From NCBI RefSeq assembly GCF_002216005.1, contig NZ_NIQC01000008.1, positions 1-64,000 of the forward strand: a stretch of DNA of 64,000 bases, given 5' to 3'. Under the pieces are notes generated by a model. It was not told the origin of the DNA, ran no database searches, and saw nothing but the letters and a program-made list of their open reading frames with translations. The position numbers were made by a program, and so were the translations under genes. The stretch is from Natranaerobius trueperi (GTDB lineage: Bacteria; Bacillota; Natranaerobiia; Natranaerobiales; Natranaerobiaceae). Below are positions 18,232 through 27,000 of the stretch, piece by piece (position 1 is the stretch's first letter; the number at the start of each line of letters is the position of its first letter).

Positions 18232-19449
18232 CTAACAATCTCCTGTTTTACGACTTGTTTCAAAGTAATTATTAAATTCTTTGATCAGAGCAGGTACAAC
18301 CTCATATAAATCTCCCACAATACCATAAGTGGCAATATCAAATATAGGAGCATCAGGGTCTTTATTTATAGCAATAATTACATCTGATGTTTGCATTCCA
18401 GCCATGTGTTGTATTGCTCCTGAAATCCCACATGCTATATATAACTTTGGTGCCACAGTTTTTCCCGTTTGACCTACTTGATGATGGTGGGGGATCCATC
18501 CTGCATCAACTGTTGCTCTTGATGCTCCAACAGCCCCACCTATAGCCACAGCTAGTTCTTCAATTAATTTAAACCCTTCAGGTTCACTTAATCCTCTACC
18601 TCCGGAAACAATAATTTCAGCATCCTCTAAGTTTACTGTCTGCGTAGTATGTTGGATAATATCAATTATTCTTGTTCTTAATTCTTGTGGTTTATCTTCT
18701 AAGTTAACTTCGATAATCTCTCCTTGCTTTGCATAATCTGGTTTATCTTTTTTCATAACCTTGGGTCGTACGGTTGCCATTTGCGGTCTACCTATAGGAC
18801 ACAGAATTGTGGCCATAATATTTCCACCGAATGCTGGCCTTGTTTGTTCTAGAAGCCTTTTCTCTTTATCAATTGTTATTTTCGTACAATCTGCAGTAAG
18901 ACCAGTCCTTAATCGTACTGCTACTCTAGCAGCTAAATCTCTACCATTATTTGTTGCACCAAATAGGACTATTTCTGGCTTATAAGTTTTGATAATATTA
19001 TCCATGGCATGAGTATATAATTTTGTATTATAGTTTTTATATTCACTTCCTTGAACTAAATATAGTTTATCAGCCCCATATGCGAAAACTTCATTGGCCT
19101 TAGATTTTATTTTGTCACCTATCAATACTCCACCTACATAAGTGTTTAAATCTTTTGCTAGTTCTTTAGCTTTACTTAATAATTCAAAAGAAACTTCTAA
19201 GGGTTCACCGTCAACATGTTCTATATAAACCCATACACCTTCATAACTATCATCAACTTCGGCTTTTGTTTCTTTTTTTGCAACTTCAATTGCACCCACT
19301 GGACACTCATCTTCACATGCCCCGCAAAGCGTGCAATTATCCGTTATTTTAGCAATATTATTTTCCATTTCTATTGCTCCAGGATAAGGACATGCATGTA
19401 GACACAGTTCACAACCCGTACATTTTTCTTCTATAATTCTAACTGACAT
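18232..19449 (-). CDS. etfA: Electron transfer flavoprotein alpha subunit with N-terminal 2x[4Fe-4S] ferredoxin
   Basis: FAD-binding alpha subunit of an ETF, 405 residues, with an extra ferredoxin module. Cys10/13/16/20 and Cys39/42/45/49 form two classic C-x2-C-x2-C-x3-C cluster motifs. The ETF part follows from about residue 70, with the C-terminal FAD-binding segment S-G-G-R-G-L (about 286-291) and H-Q-V-G-Q-T-G-K. Such ferredoxin-ETF fusions are known from the bifurcating caffeyl-CoA reductase of Acetobacterium (CarE). ATG start with GGGAGGGG upstream. It is the last gene of a leftward operon, 20 bases after etfB. The product should form a cytoplasmic complex with EtfB and the acyl-CoA dehydrogenase of the same operon. 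Confidence 0.95.
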   Translation of the reverse strand: MSVRIIEEKCTGCELCLHACPYPGAIEMENNIAKITDNCTLCGACEDECPVGAIEVAKKETKAEVDDSYEGVWVYIEHVDGEPLEVSFELLSKAKELAKDLNTYVGGVLIGDKIKSKANEVFAYGADKLYLVQGSEYKNYNTKLYTHAMDNIIKTYKPEIVLFGATNNGRDLAARVAVRLRTGLTADCTKITIDKEKRLLEQTRPAFGGNIMATILCPIGRPQMATVRPKVMKKDKPDYAKQGEIIEVNLEDKPQELRTRIIDIIQHTTQTVNLEDAEIIVSGGRGLSEPEGFKLIEELAVAIGGAVGASRATVDAGWIPHHHQVGQTGKTVAPKLYIACGISGAIQHMAGMQTSDVIIAINKDPDAPIFDIATYGIVGDLYEVVPALIKEFNNYFETSRKTGDC

Positions 19450-19469
19450 TTATACCCCTCCCTTCATAA

Positions 19470-20255
19470 TTATACAATTTTCAAATCTAATATTTTTCCT
19501 ACTAATTTTTTAGCTGCTTCTTCTGGTTCTCCGGAAATCATTTCACCTTCCCCCCGACTTTCAGGTGGAAACACAGTCCTTACTTCTGTAGGTGAACCGT
19601 CTAAACCAAGTAAATTCGGATCAGTGTCCAGATCTTTAGCCACTAGCACCGGTATTTCCATTTTACTAGATCTCATAATCCCTTTAATACTAGGATATCT
19701 CGGATTATTAACAGACTTCTCTACTGTAAGTACTGCTGGAAGGCTAACATTCATTACGTGGGTTGCTCCCTCAACTAATCGTTTTAACCTAATCTTATCA
19801 TCATTAACCTCATCAATTTCTTGAACATAAGTGACTTGAGGAAAATCTAAATGCTCTGCAATTCCTGGACCAACTTGAGCAGTGTCTCCATCTATTGCCT
19901 GTTTTCCACATAAAATCAGATCATAATCACCTAATTTTTTGATTGCTCTAGAAAGAGTATAAGAAGTGGCCCATGTATCAGAACCAGCGAAAGCCTTATC
20001 ACTTAATAAATAAGCATCATCTGCACCCATAGACACACATTTCTTCAAAGCATCTTTTGCTTGAGGTGGTCCCATAGTAATAACGGTCACCTTACCACCA
20101 AATTTCTCTCTGATTTGAAGTGCTGCTTCAACAGCATTTTCATCAAAGGGATTAACAATACTTGGTACTCCTTCGCGGATCAATGTATTAGTCTCTGGAT
20201 CTAGTTTAACTTCCGAAGTATCAGGCACCTGTTTTATACATACAATTATATTCAT
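19470..20255 (-). CDS. etfB: Electron transfer flavoprotein beta subunit
   Basis: Beta subunit of the ETF, 261 residues, normal length. It starts with the family motif C-I-K-Q-V-P-D and carries A-I-D-G-D-T-A-Q-V-G-P at 120-130. That D-G-D-T-A-Q-V-G form, in place of the D-D-D-x-N-Q-T-G of simple ETFs, is associated with EtfB proteins that bind a second FAD used in electron bifurcation. The ATG has GGGGGAGG 4 bases upstream. It lies 89 bases after hutU with a hairpin in between. Together with ferredoxin-fused EtfA it suggests coupling of NADH oxidation to reduction of ferredoxin and an enoyl-CoA. That coupling is inferred, not shown. Confidence 0.95.
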   Translation of the reverse strand: MNIIVCIKQVPDTSEVKLDPETNTLIREGVPSIVNPFDENAVEAALQIREKFGGKVTVITMGPPQAKDALKKCVSMGADDAYLLSDKAFAGSDTWATSYTLSRAIKKLGDYDLILCGKQAIDGDTAQVGPGIAEHLDFPQVTYVQEIDEVNDDKIRLKRLVEGATHVMNVSLPAVLTVEKSVNNPRYPSIKGIMRSSKMEIPVLVAKDLDTDPNLLGLDGSPTEVRTVFPPESRGEGEMISGEPEEAAKKLVGKILDLKIV

Positions 20256-20309
20256 TTTCCTCCCCCTTTCAGTTTGTAAACAATCTTTAATCTAGTTTCA
20301 CTTTAGGTC

Positions 20310-20334
20310 GAGGGCTGTAACTATTACAGCCCTC
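20310..20334 (-). promoter_or_regulatory. Intercistronic hairpin between hutU and etfB
   Basis: A perfect 11-bp GC-containing stem (20310-20320 with 20324-20334) with a 3-base loop, but no T-run on either side. More likely an mRNA processing or stabilising hairpin within the operon than a terminator. Confidence 0.55.
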
Positions 20335-20344
20335 AATCTTCTAG

Positions 20345-21997
20345 TTATTTAAGCATTGGAATATTAACATTCTTCTCTTTTGCAATTTTTTTCGCTATAT
20401 CGTAGCCTGCATCAGCATGTCGTATAATTCCCATTCCTGGATCACTAATTAAAACCCGTTCAATTTTTTCAGCCGCGAGTTCAGTGCCATCGGCTACCAT
20501 TACTTGACCTGCATGAATGGAATAGCCCATACCAACTCCACCACCGTGATGAACACTTACCCAACTAGCACCATTACATGCGTTAATTAAAGCATTTAAT
20601 ATTGGCCAATCTGCAATAGCATCACTTCCATCTTTCATCCCTTCAGTTTCTCTATTAGGTGAGGCTACAGAACCACAATCTAGATGGTCCCTACCAAACA
20701 CAATTGGTGCCTTGAGTTCACCATTAGCAACCATTTCATTTATCTTTAAACCAAATCTATGTCTATCACCATAACCTAACCAACAGATCCTTGAAGGTAA
20801 CCCCTGCCAGCTAACTTCTTTTTGAGCCATTTTAATCCAATTAACAAGTGCTTCATCTTCTTCAAACATTTCCATAACAGCTTGGTCTGTTTTATAAATA
20901 TCCTCTGGATCTCCAGATAAAGCAGCCCATCTAAAAGGCCCTTTTCCTTCGCAAAATAGGGGTCTAATATATGCAGGAACAAATCCTGGGAAGTCAAAAG
21001 CATTCTTCACACCTTTTTTCTGAGCTTGTGCCCTTATATTATTTCCGTAATCAAAGGTCTCTGCTCCCGCCTTTTGCATATCAAGCATAGCTTGAACATG
21101 AAGTGCAATAGATTCTAAAGATCTATCTGAGTACTTTGATGGATCTTTTTCTCTAAGCTTAGCGGCTTCATCTAATGTCATACCATGGGGAACATAACCA
21201 TTAACTATATCATGAGCACTAGTTTGATCTGTAACAATATCTGGAATGGCATTACGCTTAACTAGCTCTGGATATATTTCAGCACAGTTTCCAACTAGTC
21301 CAATTGAAATTGCTCTACTCTCATCTTTATTCTCTTTAACTATCTTTAGAGCTTCATCTAAACTTTCAGTCATCACATCGCAGTAGCCTTCTTTAATTTT
21401 TCTTTCGATACGTTTTTTATCAACTTCAACCACTAAAATCGCTGCACCTGCCATTTTCCCTGCTAAAGGTTGTGCTCCACTCATACCTCCCATACCACCT
21501 GTTAAGATAAATTTACCAGAGAGGTCAGGAGTTCCAAATACCTTCTTTGCTGCTTCAACAAAACTTAAATACGTCCCTTGTAATATTCCTTGAGCACCAA
21601 TGTAAATCCAGCTACCAGCAGTCATTTGTCCATACATCATAAGCCCTTTCTTTTCTAATTCAAAAAAATTATCCCAATTAGCCCAAGCTGGTACTAAATT
21701 CGAGTTAGCTATCAATACTCTTGGTGCCATTTCAGTTGTTTTAAAAACCCCTACGGGTTTGCCTGATTGAACTAATAATGTTTCATCGCCGGCTAGTTTT
21801 TTTAATGAACTAATTATCCCCTCATAACACTCCCAATTTCGTGCAGCTCTACCGATACCTCCATACACGACTAAATCCTCTGGTTTTTCAGCAACTTGGG
21901 GATCAAGATTATTCATAAGCATTCTCATTGCTCCCTCTTGTACCCATCCCTTACAATTCAATTGATTTCCGTGAGGTGCTCTTATACTTTTAGACAT
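20345..21997 (-). CDS. hutU: Urocanate hydratase (urocanase)
   Basis: NAD+-dependent cytoplasmic enzyme that hydrates urocanate to 4-imidazolone-5-propionate, the second step of histidine breakdown. The 550-residue protein matches the family end to end: [15 protein letters not shown] for the dinucleotide site, [19 protein letters not shown] with the expected active-site cysteine, and H-H-G-G-G-V-G-M-G. The start chosen is ATG at 21997 with AGGAGG 7 bases upstream; a TTG two codons earlier overlaps the ribosome site. Unusually no hutH, hutI or hutG is beside it. Instead it is embedded among acyl-CoA dehydrogenase and ETF genes. Confidence 0.97.
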   Translation of the reverse strand: MSKSIRAPHGNQLNCKGWVQEGAMRMLMNNLDPQVAEKPEDLVVYGGIGRAARNWECYEGIISSLKKLAGDETLLVQSGKPVGVFKTTEMAPRVLIANSNLVPAWANWDNFFELEKKGLMMYGQMTAGSWIYIGAQGILQGTYLSFVEAAKKVFGTPDLSGKFILTGGMGGMSGAQPLAGKMAGAAILVVEVDKKRIERKIKEGYCDVMTESLDEALKIVKENKDESRAISIGLVGNCAEIYPELVKRNAIPDIVTDQTSAHDIVNGYVPHGMTLDEAAKLREKDPSKYSDRSLESIALHVQAMLDMQKAGAETFDYGNNIRAQAQKKGVKNAFDFPGFVPAYIRPLFCEGKGPFRWAALSGDPEDIYKTDQAVMEMFEEDEALVNWIKMAQKEVSWQGLPSRICWLGYGDRHRFGLKINEMVANGELKAPIVFGRDHLDCGSVASPNRETEGMKDGSDAIADWPILNALINACNGASWVSVHHGGGVGMGYSIHAGQVMVADGTELAAEKIERVLISDPGMGIIRHADAGYDIAKKIAKEKNVNIPMLK

Positions 21998-22062
21998 AAT
22001 CAAACCTCCTAATTGTTTATAAATAAAACCAATTTAAACTCACTATCTATAAGACCGATATT

Positions 22063-23199
22063 TTATTTCAGTGCATGACCTGCTATAACCATTTTCTGAA
22101 CTTGTGAAGTTCCCTCAAAGATCTCTAAAATTCTTTGATCTCTATAAAAACGTTCAACAGGATACTCCTTCATATAACCGTAACCACCATGAAGTTGAAC
22201 AGCTTTATGAACCACTCGATTTGAGGCTTCAGCTGCGAAAAGTTTAGCCATTGCTGCTTCTTTAGAAATATTTTTTTGTATATCTTTAGTAAAAGCTGCT
22301 CGATAAGTGGCTAATCTTGCCATCTCAACATCAGTTGAGATTTCAGCAATCATCCATTGTAAACCTTGGAATTTAGCTATTGGCCGATTAAACGCTTCTC
22401 TTTCTTTTGTATATTCTACTGAGGCATCAAAAGCTGCTTGTGACAAGCCAACTCCCATAGACGCAATCCCAATTCTTCCTCTATCAATAACTTGCATAGC
22501 AATCCTAAAACCATCACCTTCTTTACCTAGGAGATTTTCTTTTGGTATCCTACAATCTTCAAAGATAACTTCATGGGTTCTAGCTCCCCTAATACCCATT
22601 TTGTCATCTCCAGAACCTATTTTTAGGCCAGGTGCGTTTTTATCAACAATAAACATACTCATACCTTTGGTACCTGCATCTTTATCGGTTTTTGCTAATA
22701 CTGTCATCACATCAGCATAAGCTCCATTTGTTATAAAATGTTTTACTCCGTTTAGTACGTACTCATCTCCATCTAATTTTGCTGTAGTTTTCAAAGCCCC
22801 TACATCCGTCCCTGCGTTAGGTTCAGTTAAGCAAAAAGCGGCTAAATAATCTCCTTCTAACGCTGGTCTAAGAAATTTTTGTTTTTGTTCTTCGTTACCA
22901 GCTAAATAAATTGCATCAAAACCTAAATAGTGAGCAGTTATAATTGACCCTGTTGCAGCACAAGAGTATGTGATTTCTTCAAAGGCAATAGCTTCACTAA
23001 TAGAACTTGCTCCTCCACCTCCATATTTTTCTGGATAGGCAATCCCCATCAATCCATACTTTGCCATTTCTTTCACACTTTCCATGGGAAACTCATTATT
23101 CTGATCAACTTCTTCAGCTTTAGGTGCTAGCATTTCTTGACCAAATTGTCGAACCATATTTTTGACACTTTGTTGCTCTTCTGTTAATTGAAATTTCAA
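22063..23199 (-). CDS. Acyl-CoA dehydrogenase family flavoenzyme
   Basis: FAD enzyme of 378 residues, the length of short-chain acyl-CoA dehydrogenases. Seen are the substrate/FAD segment F-C-L-T-E-P-N-A-G-T-D-V, the Y-P-V-E-R-F-Y-R-D motif and R-I-L-E-I-F-E-G-T-S-Q-V, where Glu362 is the expected catalytic base. It oxidises an acyl-CoA with ETF as acceptor, or, in a bifurcating complex, runs in the opposite direction and reduces an enoyl-CoA. The start is TTG, with AAGGGGG upstream. It lies between the CoA-transferase (27 bases upstream) and hutU (65 bases downstream), so all three are probably one transcript. The acyl group cannot be read from the sequence. Confidence 0.93.
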   Translation of the reverse strand: MKFQLTEEQQSVKNMVRQFGQEMLAPKAEEVDQNNEFPMESVKEMAKYGLMGIAYPEKYGGGGASSISEAIAFEEITYSCAATGSIITAHYLGFDAIYLAGNEEQKQKFLRPALEGDYLAAFCLTEPNAGTDVGALKTTAKLDGDEYVLNGVKHFITNGAYADVMTVLAKTDKDAGTKGMSMFIVDKNAPGLKIGSGDDKMGIRGARTHEVIFEDCRIPKENLLGKEGDGFRIAMQVIDRGRIGIASMGVGLSQAAFDASVEYTKEREAFNRPIAKFQGLQWMIAEISTDVEMARLATYRAAFTKDIQKNISKEAAMAKLFAAEASNRVVHKAVQLHGGYGYMKEYPVERFYRDQRILEIFEGTSQVQKMVIAGHALK

Positions 23200-23226
23200 A
23201 GTTATACCCCCTTTTCCTTAAATTTT

Positions 23227-24429
23227 TTAGGAATTTTCTTTATCAATAACCCCTCTATGAATAAGCTCTTTTATATCTCCTTCAGATAACCCAACTAACT
23301 CTGTAAGAACTTCTAAATTATGCTCTCCAAGAGAAGGTGAAGGTTCTTTTATCGAAGCTGGAGTATCTGACAGCTTTACCGGGTTACCTGGAACTCTAAC
23401 TTTACCTGCTTTTGGATGATTTAGTTCCACCATCATTTCCCTTTCTTGGATATGCTTACTCTCACAAGTTTGCTTGATATCATATATAGGAGCACAAGGT
23501 ATTCCACTATCTAAAAGAAGCTCAGAAGCCTCTTTCACAGTACGATCTTGTAACCATGATTCTATGATTTGTTTTAATTCTGCTTGATTTTGTAATCTGT
23601 TAAAATCTGTATTAAACTTTTTATTTTGAGATAATTCTGGCTGACCTAACGTTTCTGCAAATTTTGCAAACAATGCATCATTTGCTATAGCTATAACTAT
23701 ATAACCATCTTTTGCTAGAAAGGTATCAAATGGTGCACTGATAGGATGTCTGTTCCCTATTCTGGTAGGGACTTCTTCCCCTATCGAGTATCTGACTACA
23801 TTACTTTCTAATAAAGTAAAAATACTATCTATCATAGAAATATCAACTGACTGACCTTTACCAGTTTTCTCACGATTAAGTACTGCAAGGGCTATCCCAT
23901 AAGCTGCGAAAAGTCCTGAACTCATGTCAGCTAAAGATGAACCTACTTTTACAGGAGGTTTATCTGGATAACCTGTAATACTCATCATTCCACCTATTGC
24001 CTGGGCAACTAGATCATAAGCAGGTCGTTTTTTAAAAGAACTCGTATTACCAAATCCAGATATACTACAATACACAATCTGAGGATTAATTTCAGATAGA
24101 ACTTCATAATTTAGACCTAATTTTTCCATCACTCCAGGCTTGAAGTTTTCAACAACAACATCACATTTTTTTACCATATTTTTAAATATCTCTTTGCCTT
24201 GGTTATCCTTTAAGTTTAATGTGATACTCTTTTTTCCTCTGTTAAATAACATATAATAACCACTTTCTTGTTCCTTAAATGGTCCAAAGTGCCTTGAGTC
24301 ATCTCCAATTCCCGGACGTTCAATTTTAATCACTTCTGCACCCATATCAGCCAGCAACATTGTACAAAAAGGGCCTGATAATACCCTTGTTAAATCTAAT
24401 ACTTTTAAACCTTTTAAAGGTTTAGTCAA
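23227..24429 (-). CDS. Class III (CaiB/BaiF) CoA-transferase
   Basis: Enzyme of 400 residues that moves CoA between carboxylic acids through an enzyme-bound aspartyl intermediate. The family text is clear: K-V-L-D-L-T-R-V-L-S-G-P-F, A-D-M-G-A-E-V-I-K-I-E-R-P and the V-G-S-S-L-A-D-M-S-S-G segment that contains the catalytic aspartate. The start is the TTG at 24429 because GGAGGG lies 7 bases upstream; a TTG 15 bases earlier would contain the ribosome site itself. In CaiB (crotonobetaine) and the caffeate and cinnamate systems this enzyme activates the unsaturated acid before reduction. Here it adjoins an acyl-CoA dehydrogenase and urocanase, so an enoate such as urocanate is a candidate. Confidence 0.92.
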   Translation of the reverse strand: MTKPLKGLKVLDLTRVLSGPFCTMLLADMGAEVIKIERPGIGDDSRHFGPFKEQESGYYMLFNRGKKSITLNLKDNQGKEIFKNMVKKCDVVVENFKPGVMEKLGLNYEVLSEINPQIVYCSISGFGNTSSFKKRPAYDLVAQAIGGMMSITGYPDKPPVKVGSSLADMSSGLFAAYGIALAVLNREKTGKGQSVDISMIDSIFTLLESNVVRYSIGEEVPTRIGNRHPISAPFDTFLAKDGYIVIAIANDALFAKFAETLGQPELSQNKKFNTDFNRLQNQAELKQIIESWLQDRTVKEASELLLDSGIPCAPIYDIKQTCESKHIQEREMMVELNHPKAGKVRVPGNPVKLSDTPASIKEPSPSLGEHNLEVLTELVGLSEGDIKELIHRGVIDKENS

Positions 24430-24500
24430 ACTATATCCCTCCAATACAAAATTTCAATTTTGTTTTTAGAGAATTCAGAATTTTGTAACTTTTGTTTTTG

Positions 24501-25850
24501 CTAAAAAATTAAATGTGTCGCCAGCGCAACTAATGGAATAGCAATTACAGTTCTAATCAGGAATATGATAATTAAATCTAAGAAATTAACTGGAATATCC
24601 GCTTCTAACATGGCATTAGCACTTTCTGTGAAAAATATAATCTGAACAGTGCTAAGTACTATAACGAAAAATACACTTTCAACAGATATATCTGATCCAA
24701 CAATGATTGCTAATGGTAAGAGAAGTTCAGATATTCCTACTAATGTGGAAGCTGCTATTTCACTTGCATATGGTATATTAAATAAATTTAAATACGGGAC
24801 CATGATCATTCCTAAATAGTCAAAAAACGGAGTATATTCTGCGATTAGAGTACCTAGTACTGTAATAGACATTACATAAGCTAGAATCTTCTGGGCAAAT
24901 TTAGCTGCTCCCCAAAAACTGTAGTATACAGCATTTATGCCCTTAGGAGCCGCAGTTTTAGAGGCTACAGATACAGCCTTACCAAAAATCTGCTTATCAA
25001 CTTTTGTATTTTCTTCTTGAACTTGTTCTTGGGTTTGTAGAGTTCCATCGATATAAACATCTTTTTTAAAAGAAATTGGTGGTATCCTTATAACTATTGC
25101 CCCCATTATAAAAATGGTAATTAAAGAAGTTAGTATTATATGAGGGAATAGATGTAGCACATCTCCCATAGTCGCTAATACTGCAAAAAAACCTATACTA
25201 CAAATACTAAAGTTTGTGGTAATCGCGGAAGCTTCTCGTTGAGTATATATTTTTTGGTTATATAGTTTGTTTGTTACAAATACTCCAACTGCAGGAGCAG
25301 CAACAAAAGAAGCTAAAGCATCAACTGCAGAACAACCTGGTACACGATATAAAGGCCTCATGATTGGAGCTAATAATGTGCCTAAAAAATCTACTAAACC
25401 AAAATCAATTAAGAAGGCTACAAAGGTTCCAGCTAAAGTAACAGTTAATAACACGCTTCCAGATAGATACAGTGCTAATCCACCTACATCAGGGTGAAGT
25501 ATCTGTTCTGGACCAGTATCAGTAATTACTAGAAAAGAAAAAATTGTTGACAACAAGTACAGTGTAAATATTATCCAGTTATCCTTTTCGTGATGTTTTT
25601 TAAAAGTTGGCAATAAATTGGTACATTTAGTTAATAAAAATGTTACCACTAACATAATCGACATGATTAATACTAAATAGTCTAATGCAAACTCTAAATG
25701 ATCCTGGACAAAATCAAGTATTATAACCAGTGGAACTCTAATTTGACCATCAGTAATTGAAACCGGGATAAAAAAGATGAAGATACCTATCAAAGTACCT
25801 AATACAAATTTTAATACCCCATTTTTATAAACGTTATTATCTAAATGCAA
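24501..25850 (-). CDS. YjiH-type membrane carrier (nucleoside-recognition/Gate domain)
   Basis: Polytopic protein of 449 residues with about eleven hydrophobic helices, resembling the YjiH family with Gate (nucleoside-recognition) domains. Features include a long D-F-L-G-T-L-L-A-P-I-M-R-P helix, the P-G-C-S-A-V-D-A-L-A-S-F-V-A-A-P re-entrant stretch and a later matching I-S-E-L-L-L-P-L. A charged cytoplasmic loop sits near 255-300. It is the first gene of the leftward operon with a TTG start and AAGGAGG 8 bases upstream. Its position suggests it brings in the acid handled by the operon, plausibly urocanate or histidine, but the family substrate is not established. Confidence 0.8.
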   Translation of the reverse strand: MHLDNNVYKNGVLKFVLGTLIGIFIFFIPVSITDGQIRVPLVIILDFVQDHLEFALDYLVLIMSIMLVVTFLLTKCTNLLPTFKKHHEKDNWIIFTLYLLSTIFSFLVITDTGPEQILHPDVGGLALYLSGSVLLTVTLAGTFVAFLIDFGLVDFLGTLLAPIMRPLYRVPGCSAVDALASFVAAPAVGVFVTNKLYNQKIYTQREASAITTNFSICSIGFFAVLATMGDVLHLFPHIILTSLITIFIMGAIVIRIPPISFKKDVYIDGTLQTQEQVQEENTKVDKQIFGKAVSVASKTAAPKGINAVYYSFWGAAKFAQKILAYVMSITVLGTLIAEYTPFFDYLGMIMVPYLNLFNIPYASEIAASTLVGISELLLPLAIIVGSDISVESVFFVIVLSTVQIIFFTESANAMLEADIPVNFLDLIIIFLIRTVIAIPLVALATHLIF

Positions 25851-26119
25851 CTTACTACCTCCTTTCCTTATAATGATTTTTGTGGTAAGTTCTTTTTCGA
25901 TACGCCTAGAGTTTTCTAGACATGGTAATAGTCATTAACCTTGAATGCTATCTAACTATACTGTTACTATAAGTATACGTATTGCCCTGCCTTTTGATCT
26001 CCGTAAATTTTTTTGAATATTAAGAGTATTTTTTTATTTTCGACTCTAGGTTAATATAATAGAATTATTTTTTGATTATCTTGATAATTTTGTTTAATTA
26101 TTTTTATGTAGTTACAAAA

Positions 26120-26148
26120 AAATAGACCTGTAGCAAACAGGTCTATTT
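26120..26148. terminator. Orphan terminator-like hairpin
   Basis: A perfect 12-bp stem (26120-26131 with 26137-26148) with a 5-base loop, T-run on the minus strand. No intact minus-strand gene precedes it, so it may have belonged to a lost gene. Confidence 0.65.
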
Positions 26149-26345
26149 AGAGTTAATTCATCCTATTCTCTTAGAAATTAATGATGTTAAATTTTTATCA
26201 TTACGTATTGTTTGTTAAATATAATTATTTAACAACTAAACCATTTTTTTACCTATCACAATAAGTAGAGATTACTTTCTATAATCTATCTTTTACGTTA
26301 GGAAATGTAGGATGAGTTACGTCTAATTTTAATGGAGGGATATAC
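26149..26345. other. AT-rich spacer before the hutU-like pseudogene
   Basis: No gene or strong regulatory motif recognised, apart from the intact ribosome site (ATGGAGGG, about 26332-26339) that introduces the pseudogene. Confidence 0.4.
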
Positions 26346-26885
26346 ATGGTAATCAAAACCACGCTATAAATATTGCTAAAGAAGCAAGAAAAAAATAAGT
26401 CTGTATCGATTGCAATCGAAGGTAATGCAGCAAACGTTTACAGTGAGTTACTAACTAAAAATTTTATTCCAGATATAGTAACTGATCAAACATCAGCTCA
26501 TGATTTACTCTATGGATATATTCCAAATTTTTTGTCAATAGAAAAGGCCGAATCCCTTCGTAAAAATCACCCCAGTAAATATATTAACTACGCCTTATCA
26601 TAAATTAAATCACATTTACAATTTATGCATTAATGAGATGATAGCTAATCATGACCAATTGTAATGACAAGAGACCATATAGAGCCAGCAGGTACAATAG
26701 CATCTCCTTATAGAGAAACAGAAAATATGCCAGATGGGTCTTTGCCATAGTTGATTGGCCAGTCCTTAATGCCCTCTTAAATACTAGTTCAGGAGCAACT
26801 ATGGTAAGCCTACACTATGGCGGTGGGGTAGGTATTAGTCATTCTATTCATGCAGGAATGAGTTTAGTAATGAACAGACTTTACT
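26346..26885 (+). pseudogene. Decayed second urocanate hydratase gene
   Basis: After an ATG with a good ribosome site the frames read H-A-I-N-I-A-K-E-A-R-K-K, then S-I-A-I-E-G-N-A-A-N-V-Y-S-E-L-L and [17 protein letters not shown]. After a gap come [19 protein letters not shown] and W-P-V-L-N-A-L-L-N with H-Y-G-G-G-V-G. All align in order with the intact hutU of this window, but about 210 N-terminal codons and an internal block are missing, and several stops and shifts separate the pieces. The sequence is clearly divergent from the intact copy, so it was a distinct paralogue and not a recent duplicate. Confidence 0.88.
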
Positions 26886-27000
26886 AAAAGAAATTAAGAA
26901 GTGTATTAAATAATAATTCTAACCTAAGCTTCGTCCGATTAAAAGATGCCAAATATAACTAAGTTATCTCAGATAATAAGTGATTTGAGGGGGGGATTGC

